This document shows, in pieces, positions 56,101 to 64,000 of a DNA stretch of 64,000 nt; the stretch's first letter is position 1; each line of letters begins with the position of its first letter. A program made the translations under genes and the position numbers. Below the pieces are notes generated by a model. The model had not been told where the DNA came from and ran no database searches. It saw only the letters and a program-made list of their open reading frames with translations. Location: the NCBI GenBank assembly GCA_020726505.1, contig JAHLEZ010000012.1, positions 1,984,001 through 2,048,000 on the forward strand, in the 5' to 3' direction. Source of the stretch: Leptodontidium sp. MPI-SDFR-AT-0119. Lineage: Eukaryota; Ascomycota; Leotiomycetes; Helotiales; Leptodontidiaceae.

Positions 56101-59100
56101 CGTATTTTATTAAGTATTTAAGGTGCGCTCTTAGGTTGACTTTAAATAGTCTCTTTTATTAAAGAGTTTCTTGGTCCTTGATTATAAAGTAGGCTCTATA
56201 GCCGTATGCCTATATATTACTCTAGTCAGGTCGTATATCAGTAGTGAGCCTTTAAATAAGCTTAGGGTTATAGTACTAAAAATATTGCCTAAACTAAGTA
56301 TAAAAGATCTTATTTAGACTCTTAAAGCCTTTCTAAGTAGTTAGACTTATATTATAAAGAGTAATTGCCGCTATAGTTACTTCCGTTTAAAGTTCTTCCG
56401 GTAAGTTTACTAAAAGGCGTATCTTAATAGACTTTTTGATGATTTCCTTGCCTGCGCGCTTAGCTCCCTTATTAAGTTAGTGTATATACGAAGGGGTACT
56501 CTTAATATTAATATTATTCTCCGTATATTACTTTTCGTACTCGGTTGATTCATTAATTCTTATAACCGAGGTATCGTTATCTTAGCGTATTTTGTAAATT
56601 AAGAGTCTAAATTAGCGTCTCGTCTACGCCTTAAACAGTTTAAGAGCTCTTAGGACGGCGATTAACCCTTTATTTTTTAAGAGCTATTTATAGAATTTCT
56701 TATTATATTAGTCTTTAATTAATAAGAGCTAGCTATTCTTATTAAATCTAATAGGGAAGTCGAATAAGTCTTAAGAAATGCGATAAAAAGGCTAAGTAGC
56801 TGTTCTCTCTGAAGGTCCTTAATTAACGACTTATTACGCGACAGTTAAAGAGCACTTTTTATACTTAATTTAAGTAGTGCCTAAGATTTTAACGTTACGC
56901 GTATTTTTGACTAAATTCTCTAACGCTTCCTTCTTTAAGTGCCTTGCCCGTAGGTGCTATAACTTAGCGTCGTCTAGTCGCGGTCTCAAATATCGTCGAC
57001 TTGATTAAAAGCCTTATTAAGTGCTCCTTTGAAGCGTAAGGAATATTAAAAAGGTATGAGTTAGGCGAATTAGAGAGTTGTAAGTAATTAAGGAGGCCGA
57101 AGAGTAATTAAAAGGCTTATATTTAAAGAAAGCTAAGTTAAACTATCGCTTTAATTACTTTAATATAATACTCTTTTCAGCTGATCTTACGCGTAACGTA
57201 TAGTTTAACTTATTATACTAAAGTCTAGCCTTTAATAAACAAGCTTCTAAAATAATGTTAATATTAAATCCTTTAACGATAGCGACGTTAAAAAGCCTTA
57301 AGTCCTTAGTGTTTAGTTTATTAAGGCTATAGAAAGCACCCTTAAAGACACGAGTACCTCGGCCCTTAACTATAAGGCTCGACGTTCCGGCTTTAATACT
57401 GTCGTCGTTAGTTGACTTAATAAAGGTCCTAGGCTTTAATAAAGTAACCGAGTTAACTAAATAAGTAATAGCGCTGTTATCGAGTAAGGTACTCTCTAAG
57501 AGTAAGTGTCGATTTATATTAATAGTAGTATAAATTCCAGAGGTGGCGAGAGCTTCGTTAAGTAATTCCGGAATAATTATATAAGCATTAATACTGCCGG
57601 GATACCTCAGTAGTTCTAAGGCTTTTACTAAGGTTGTCAGAAAAGACAAGGAGTTTTCGGAGGTTGTTTCCTTAGTAATTTCCTTTACTATTACTTGTCT
57701 TTACCCTTTCTTACTAATTACTCGCTTAAGGTCGGAAAACTCCTTTTTAAGCTTAATTCAAGTTTCCTTAATTTCCTCTGTAAATAGTAAGTTACGTAGT
57801 TTGTCCCCAGTTAAGCCGTTATAGTAATATCGAAGTCTATAACACTCGATCGCTTTGTATTAGTAAGAGCCTACCTTATAGGGGCAAGTATTAAGCGTGG
57901 TATTTGGCGAAGGAGTCTTTAGTATTAGTAGTACTCTTAAAGTATTTAATCTCTGTTGAGCAAGAATCACGTGATAACTTGAGCAAAAAGAGTTATGTAG
58001 TCAAATACGCAGTCTACAGACAGCGGGTCCGCTTTTTGTACGTTAATCTCCCTTTAAGTGTAGCGTATAATTTAACTGTCTTGTTTCTTTTAGTAGTCGT
58101 AAAAGACTCTTTATTAAGTGCTAATAACTAATTAACGTATTAAAGTAACGTGTACTTGTGAATAATTCTAAGAGTATTATCTCTAAGGACCTCAGATAGT
58201 CGTTCGCGAGCTTATTTAGGTACGAGCTTCTCTTGTACTGCCTTGATAAAGTTAATGATCGCTAAGGGGCCCTTAACGTCCGGAATGTCGTATAATAGAG
58301 TATTTTAGTAAGTTAATTATTACTCTTAAATCCACACCTTAGGATTAACCCGTCTTGTTTTGACGATTTCGAGCTTCTCTTTATATTTAGCTTAAGCTTT
58401 AGTAATATTACTTGTTTCCGAAGGGGCGTAATCTCTCTTTAATACCTTAAGGAGTATTTATAAAGTCTAAGATCGTGGGTCGTTTAGTTCGTCCGTTATT
58501 TTATTAAGTTACTCTTTTACTCTTTATTCCTCCTTAATCTCGTACTCTTAAATAATACTCTAATAGATCGAAGGATTAACTGTCTCTTGAATCCACTTAT
58601 ATATTACCTTATAAGCCCGAGCCTTTTCCGACTATTGTGCGTGTTTTATAATATATTCCCTTATTAAGGCAATATATATTAAAGTAGTTATAGTAACATT
58701 AAATAATATAAGAGGTATTATACTTAGTTTAAGTCCCTTAAGTTTAAGTACTTATTAGTCTTTATTTTACTTTACTTACTCCCTAAAGTTAAAATCGAGA
58801 GCCTCCTTGTCTTATTATGCCTTTACTTAGTCGATTATTTATACTTAAGGCTCGTTTTCGAGGATATTTAGAGCGACTAGTAACTCTAGATTAACTAACG
58901 TTTATACCTTATAAAAGATATAAAAGGATTTAAAGGCTTAATACTATAGAGTTTAAGTTTGCCTATTGTAATTAAGCGGCGTTTAATTATTAAAAGAAGA
59001 GACTAAAGTTAAGTCTACTATAGCGAAGAGAAGGTTACTCTCTCGAGGGTTCGATAGATTTATTAAAGAGGAGAAGAGAATATTAAGTATAAGTGCTCGA

Positions 59101-59276
59101 TTTACCCTTTTTTAAAGAGGTTAAAGAGAAAATAGCGGTGTGAACTACACTTATTAATAAGTAAAAACTCTAACGTTATTTGTTATTTACTAATCCTCTA
59201 TTAATAACTTTATTTAAATCTACTAAGTATAAAAGGAAGAATACTAACTTAATAGCTTCGTCACAGGGCTTATAAC

Positions 59277-59461
59277 TGTAGTATAAAAGTAAAGTAGAGC
59301 CTTGCGATTAACGTAAGAAGAATTAAAGTAGTTAATTATTATCTAGAATATATAAGGAAATCAAGGGAATACGTTATTTTCTTAAAAGTAGTATAACGTG
59401 GCAGAAACCATATCCAGCGTAACGCGCAGCTAACCGAGCATCAGCCCGTGCCTGTACGACA
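59277..59461 (-). repeat. 5' LTR of the copia element
   Basis: On + it starts TGTAGTATAA and ends GTACGACA, followed by the TATAC duplication. The element's interior just inside reads GTTATAAGCCCTGTGACG on the minus strand, the position of the tRNA primer-binding site; I do not assign the tRNA. Confidence 0.92.
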
Positions 59462-61089
59462 TATACTTTAGTTAAGAGGAGTTCGAGGGAGCTCCGTTAG
59501 TTACACGCTTCTTATTACTATGCCTAGATTACTCTTCGTAATGTCTTTTGTAACTACCGCTAATATTATTACTACTTTGCCTACCTCCGTTACTATTATT
59601 CCCCGCCTTCGGCGGGTGTAAGTTTACTCCTTAGGTCTTCTTAATAGAGGACTTAGTATTATTTACTAACTTCTTCTATTACTAAAAGGTTCTAGGCGGA
59701 TTTGTAAATACGTAAGAGTTAATTTACGTAGCCGTTATAATATACGTGATTACTTCGCGAAGGTTAGTAATAATATCTTTATTAGTTATTTTATTATTAC
59801 GATCTTCAATTAAAGTAATAAATCGTTAGTATATAACTTATATAAACTCGCCTTATTACTAACGGAATCGCTTAATGTTTTTCGTTACTTCTACACTCTA
59901 AGTCTCCTTAAAGGCATAAAGCCCCTTTAAGAACTCAATAAAGTAGTTCTAAATAAGCGGAATTCCTTCGGGTCTACTTATAGTTTACTTCGTATTACCT
60001 TAATAAATTAATAGATCGCCCTCTATATTTACTACTACGACACGCACTTAATTAGTATGTGTATTATAATTATATAAGCGAGCTTTAAAGATCTCTTCTT
60101 AAGTATTCTTCTAATTATATAAGCTTTTAAAACTCTCCCCTTTATATTTTTTAGGGATCGTAATTATAAAGTATTTTTCACGATCACGCTTATTTTTCGC
60201 CTAACTTACGTTATATTCTAGTAAGATGTGCGCATTAGGGTCTAAGTAAATAAGTGGCATCGTATTAAGCCTATAAGCCACGCTGTTTACTATAAGTAAA
60301 GCGGCGGCTGCTTAGGGGTTAACTAGGGGAAGGGGAAACTCAGGCTCTATAACACCTCGACGTAAGGTCAGGTATTATAAACCTAGTATATTAGTCCCTA
60401 TTACTAAGTTAAAGCTACGCTCTACTAGAGGCACATCATTGTCCCTAATTAGGGACGCTACTATAAAGTCTAATATCGCGTTACGAGTTCGTAGAAGACT
60501 TACTTCGACAACTCGACACTCTACTAGCATATCCGTATTAGTGACAGACACGGCCCGAAGGCGGCGAAGCCTAATAGTACTATTCTCATAATAGGCTAGC
60601 CTAGCCTTCGCGCGCGTGTCTTACGCCTTAGATTCAACTAACAAACGCATTTGCTCTTCGAGCTCACGTTACTTCTAATTAATCTATTCTTTAATAGGGA
60701 TACTTATAGTCGTAAGATCAGAATTAGTATTAGGAATTAAGAAGACTATATTATCTGTCACGTAATCGGATATGTCTAGGTCCTCTTTAATAGAGGCACG
60801 ACCTTTACCTTTCTCTTCGCGAGTAAAGGCAAGTTAGCCATAAGTATAAGATAATTCTCTATTACTTTCACTATAAGGGCCTAGGGCTATTTCGCCGTTA
60901 GACATACCTTTAGTGTTCTTAATAAGAGGGGAATCATTAGATTCCACTATTAAATGTAATGTGTTACGAGCTACACCGCCTGAGCGAGTGTTACCCGAAG
61001 GTCTAGCGCTGCCGGACATAGTAAACAAAAAACCGTTACTTTACTTCTTCGTACTACTTCCCTATAAGCAGAGAGATTAACTTATAAAG

Positions 61090-61449
61090 TGTTAAGTATC
61101 ACGGTAAGCAAAGCTTATAGAATTACGGTTTAGAAAATGTATTTAGAACTAATCTCTAGCCTTCTAAGAAGTCTAAAGAGGAAGCGTATATATAGAGGGG
61201 GTGTCCCGTGCGGGGCACTAAAGCACCGGCGTGCGAGGACATACGCAGTCGTAATATGTCTTACTACTATTTAGACAAATAGAATTCATTGCACCCCCGC
61301 ATTAACACCGGTCCTTAGGCTCCTTGGCTCAGAGGAAACAAGTGCGCGTATATATGACAAGGGGAAGCGCTACAAGGCTGATTAATCTTAGTAAAGCTTA
61401 GTTAGCTAGTATATTGGAAATGAAGCTTTGGGCGCTCTTAACCGTCATA
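61090..61449 (-). repeat. Probable 5' LTR of gypsy C (about 360 bp)
   Basis: On + it starts TGTTAAGTATCACGG and ends AACCGTCATA (CA mutated to TA). It lies 60 bp outside the gag start of gypsy C, the place for a 5' LTR and leader. The last 85 bp recurs at 1720-1804. No 3' partner was found near 48.4 kb, consistent with truncation there. Confidence 0.6.
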
Positions 61450-62318
61450 TATAACCAATTCTGTACGACAACTAAGTAATCTAAATAAACCGTAGAAAAT
61501 CTCGTTACTATTATTAAAATCGCTAACTTCGGGATCCTCCGAATAGCAGTCCTCGTAGGGTATTAAGATAGTAATAAGTTATCGTATAAGAATAGAAATA
61601 TTAATTAAAAAAATAAACGTATCTTTTTCCGTATTACTTTAGTTAAAAAAGCGCATTACGCTAGCGATTAGACCTTTCAAATACTTATCCTCGATTATTA
61701 AAAACGCATCGCAACTTTAGTTAAAAACGCGCGCTTAAATACGAATTCTTTTTTTTTTAAAAAAAAAAGTAAAGTATAATTTAATTCTTAGGTTAAGCTA
61801 TTAAAGCTTATAACCTATTACTAAGATAATCACGTACATCGAGGAAGCAAAAGAGTATTAATTAAGTTAATTAGCTTGTAGTATTAAAAACTATAAATAA
61901 ACGATTAAGGAAATTATAAGTAATCTTAGTAACTATTAGCGTATAGAGATTTGGTTATTCGGCCACCTAACATACTCGTGACTTAAACATGCAACATTTT
62001 TTATTAAGAAAGCAGCTTTCCGCTTAGCTATTTACTTACGAAACTCGCTATTATAATAGCAACTTTAACCTTAATATTAATAATAATTATATAATAAAAA
62101 CAAGTATACTTTACGCTTTATATATATAATCAGGTTTTATTAATCTAGTACTAATAATATCTAAAAATCTTTATATAATTTCGCGTGTACTAAGAAATGA
62201 GCTCTCCCATAGCATTTTTTAGTAGTAGAGGGAAATTTATAGGTCTCATAGCCCTGTAAGGAGTTAGACCTCGCTTAGTCGTACCTCCTTTCTCTCGGCA
62301 CTAAACCTCTCCATAAAT
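61450..62318. other. RIP-degraded AT-rich DNA, no assignment
   Basis: No readable domain. It contains an A/T homopolymer patch near 61750-61770. It is the last repeat-type DNA before the right-hand gene region. Confidence 0.5.
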
Positions 62319-62619
62319 TGTTACGACCTCTAATGCGCCTCGTATTCTAACCGACACGGCTCATAGCATCGCTGGCTATGCGACGGCGCTAGGCCTAATT
62401 AGGAGAACTAAGTAGCGAGCATGCGACATGTTAATGCGAATGGCGCTCGACTGCGCTAGGCCTTATTAAGAGGGTCCTTCGTGTATTTATACTCGAGCTC
62501 TCTCTTACAGAGAGCTCTCCTTTTCTCCTTGTCTTTTCTTCTCGATTCTGAGCGTAGCATTAGGCCCAAATACAAAGCTAGAGTCTACTCACCGTATCAA
62601 CCTCTTGCCAGCCGTAACA
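62319..62619 (+). repeat. Solo LTR, 302 bp family, TSD TAAAT
   Basis: Starts TGTTACGACC, ends GCCGTAACA, with TAAAT on both sides (62314-62318 and 62620-62624). It sits exactly at the junction between RIP-degraded DNA and normal-composition DNA on the right. Confidence 0.93.
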
Positions 62620-63674
62620 TAAATGCCGCAGTCCCGCCGGGTCAACAAGCGATAGTCCACGCGTCATCTAGGATGGATGGCGGCATTGGCTACCTTAGAT
62701 ATGATTGAGAAAATATGTGACACGCCCTTCCAAAATACGATAAAGGACCAAATGCTATATCTTGTCCTCTTTTTGGACTTTATTGAGGCTTAGTTAACAG
62801 CCCCAACTAACCTTCCTCAAGATAGGGTGGAAGATGTTCCCAGATGTTCAAGCCACGTTCAGGCCATAGCGCTGAAAGGCTTGAAGCAAGCATCCGCGGG
62901 GAAGAAATCTGATAATTCACATCAAAAGAAAATGTGTAGAAACCTAATAGAATCCGCCGGAATCCTGCAGATGCGAAGCAAGTGTCCAGACATCAAAAGG
63001 AAAAGACCCGGACATCAAACGGAACTGACCACAATCAGCTGGATCCTAGAAGAAATTGGATGATTGCATATGCATTTATCCGTTGAATATCTTGTGTGAA
63101 AAGTTCCATCACATTTCTTTTTGCACAAACTCAATGTAGAAAAATGACAGCTGGACCAAAAGAATTGGCGGATTACGGCGAGCCCCACGATTTTCACCAC
63201 AGAACACTTTGACCCACTTTGGACAAGACGATAAGGGAGTTGTCAGTTTGCATTTTGGAACCTGGGCAACTCTTCATCACTGGCCAGAGTTATTTTTGCA
63301 ATAGGACAGTAATTTCTTCCGTCATCGACCACTCACTACTGCTCCCGATCGGACGTTCACACCCAACATTCAAGACAAGTCTGTTGAGAGGGATCAGAAT
63401 CATATCGCATTTGCAACCAGCTAGGACTCCCGCGACCCAGTCATCCATATTTCACTGCCAAAATATATCATTTCATTTAGCCCAGTCCCCAAACACCCTT
63501 GCAAGGCTGGACCGGAACAGATCAGGTTTCATGGCATTCCGATCTGACTTAGTTCGGCCCGCGTCCTTCGTCCTTCCAGGCTTCAAACCAAAGCCCATTT
63601 CAAGTAACAAAAAAAGTACAGTAGAATTACCCAAGGTTTCATACATTTCCCCCGCCATTTTCTTCCCTTCATCA
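62620..63674. other. 3' flank of the flippase gene, no gene seen
   Basis: Normal composition. A 78-codon open frame at 62827-63063 (starting at GTG) and a 176-codon frame at 63219-63749 (starting at TTG, antisense to the flippase exon) show no motif or splice support. The region probably includes the flippase 3' UTR. Confidence 0.5.
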
Positions 63675-64000
63675 TCATCGTCCTTCTGGTCGCGAACTCG
63701 CCATCTCTCCGTATCTACCACGCTCGCGTGTTGTGTCGTAGGCTTGTAAGACACGGGTTTGCGATTCGTCGGCTTGGGAGAAGGCGTAGCCGCGTTGCTT
63801 GCGCATACGTTGTACTTGTCGTACTTTGCGGATCGCCTTTTGGAATTGTTCCATTCTACAAAGCTTGTCAGTGAACGTTTCATAAGTATTTAGTGGATTA
63901 CGTACCTCGGTCTGTAATCTTGAATGTTGTATTTCTGGATCTCTTGGATATGATGATACGACTGTGGATAATACATTCGTTTCGCGCTGTAGTGTGTTAG
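63675..64000 (-). CDS. P4-ATPase phospholipid flippase, Drs2-type, C-terminal part
   Basis: Two exons are visible: from beyond 64000 down to 63906, and 63855-63675 (stop TGA at 63675-63677), with a 50-bp intron (GTACGT..., CTGAC, TTTGTAG). They encode 91 C-terminal residues. The reading YHHIQEIQKYNIQDYRPR, then MEQFQKAIRKVRQVQRMRKQ, RGYAFSQADESQ and AYDTTRERGRYGEM matches the cytosolic tail of Drs2-type flippases. In yeast Drs2 the RMKKQRGFAFSQ-type stretch is an autoinhibitory and regulatory element, with a basic patch for PI4P and a Gea2-binding motif. The membrane and catalytic domains lie beyond the window. Flippases move aminophospholipids to the cytosolic leaflet of trans-Golgi membranes. 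A competing 136-codon frame over the same DNA is an out-of-frame shadow. Confidence 0.87.
   Translation of the reverse strand, partial: NTLQRETNVLSTVVSSYPRDPEIQHSRLQTEVRNPLNTYETFTDKLCRMEQFQKAIRKVRQVQRMRKQRGYAFSQADESQTRVLQAYDTTRERGRYGEMASSRPEGR

Larger units (their letters stand above)
51729..59461 (-). mobile_element. Complete Ty1/copia element, 7733 bp, TSD TATAC, RIP-inactivated
   Basis: LTRs lie at 59277-59461 (5') and 51729-51912 (3'), with TATAC at 51724-51728 and 59462-59466. The minus strand encodes, in copia order, an upstream gag-like region (about 59.1-57.7 kb), a protease relic at 57649-57218 (LLDNSAITYLVNS, D-S-G mutated to D-N-S, and IVKGRGTRVFKG), integrase-region sequence, and RT at about 54.4-54.1 kb (YALALKDAQLIIKGLYTAYE, FLGVCIIRDYQAK). 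Between the LTRs I see transitions and one 1-bp indel. It is longer than a usual copia element of about 5-6 kb because of about 1.3 kb of extra sequence next to the 3' LTR. No long intact frame remains. Confidence 0.92.
48410..61028 (-). mobile_element. Degraded Ty3/gypsy retrotransposon C, split by a copia insertion
   Basis: On the minus strand, gag begins at about 61028 (MSGSARPSGNTRSGGVARN) and runs to 59467. After the copia element it resumes at 51728 in the same frame, reaching the zinc knuckle relic CYSYGQEG within 60 nt. Protease follows, then RT at 50594-50403 ([20 protein letters not shown]), RNase H, and integrase at about 48700-48420 (SIDFITRLPPYKD, then ARYLVYRK). The integrase is cut short at about 48.41 kb. 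Its 5' LTR is probably 61090-61449. Confidence 0.87.

Noticed and set aside
57904..58131. 75-codon plus-strand frame
   Set aside because: Lies antisense in the copia gag-like region, with no independent support.
63219..63749. 176-codon plus-strand frame
   Set aside because: Starts at TTG, is antisense to the flippase exon and has no motif.
63473..63883. 136-codon minus-strand frame near the right edge
   Set aside because: It is out of frame with the Drs2-type coding exon that splices at 63855; the low-complexity acidic and basic runs are frame-shift artefacts.

Overview
The window is nuclear DNA of a filamentous ascomycete (Pezizomycotina). The genes carry short GT-AG introns with CTRAC-like branch sites. 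The retrotransposons are saturated with transitions: in-frame TAA/TAG where Gln or Trp is expected, His-to-Tyr changes in zinc knuckles, and hardly any CpA left. That is the footprint of repeat-induced point mutation (RIP). I cannot name the species; the gene content fits a plant-associated fungus.

Layout. 1-3.3 kb: RIP-degraded AT-rich DNA with solo LTRs and a relic ORF. 3.4-6.9 kb: a small island with one intact secreted kievitone-hydratase-like gene. 7.0-12.8 kb: a dead Ty3/gypsy element on + carrying two solo LTRs and a 1.9 kb TA-flanked DNA transposon. 13.8-28.0 kb: a compact, intact gene island holding a secreted tannase/feruloyl esterase (-), a secreted type-B carboxylesterase (+, divergent from the esterase), a GH3 glycosidase with no signal peptide (+), a Zn2Cys6 regulator (+) and a secreted GH3 beta-glucosidase (+). 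28.66-62.6 kb: one large nest of dead transposons: three gypsy elements, a 7.7 kb copia element with its target duplication, a piggyBac-type transposon, a Helitron and solo LTRs of three families. 63.7-64.0 kb: the C-terminus of a Drs2-type P4-ATPase flippase (-) running off the right edge.

How the genes may work together (inference). Two secreted esterases, a secreted and a probably intracellular GH3 enzyme and a local Zn2Cys6 regulator look like a catabolic or detoxification cluster for plant phenolic esters and glycosides. The kievitone-hydratase-like enzyme lies 8.2 kb away beyond a transposon block and may be a displaced member. The genes show no RIP damage although they sit between RIP-saturated blocks.

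Most of the sequence outside the genes is explained by nested transposition. Several insertions are bounded exactly by target duplications, and removing them rejoins an interrupted reading frame. The least expected items are a degraded reading frame on the opposite strand inside the copia element, a piggyBac-type transposon without TTAA flanks, and the clustered esterase/glycosidase/regulator island. Exact Helitron and gypsy ends, and the LTRs of two gypsy elements, could not be fixed by eye.
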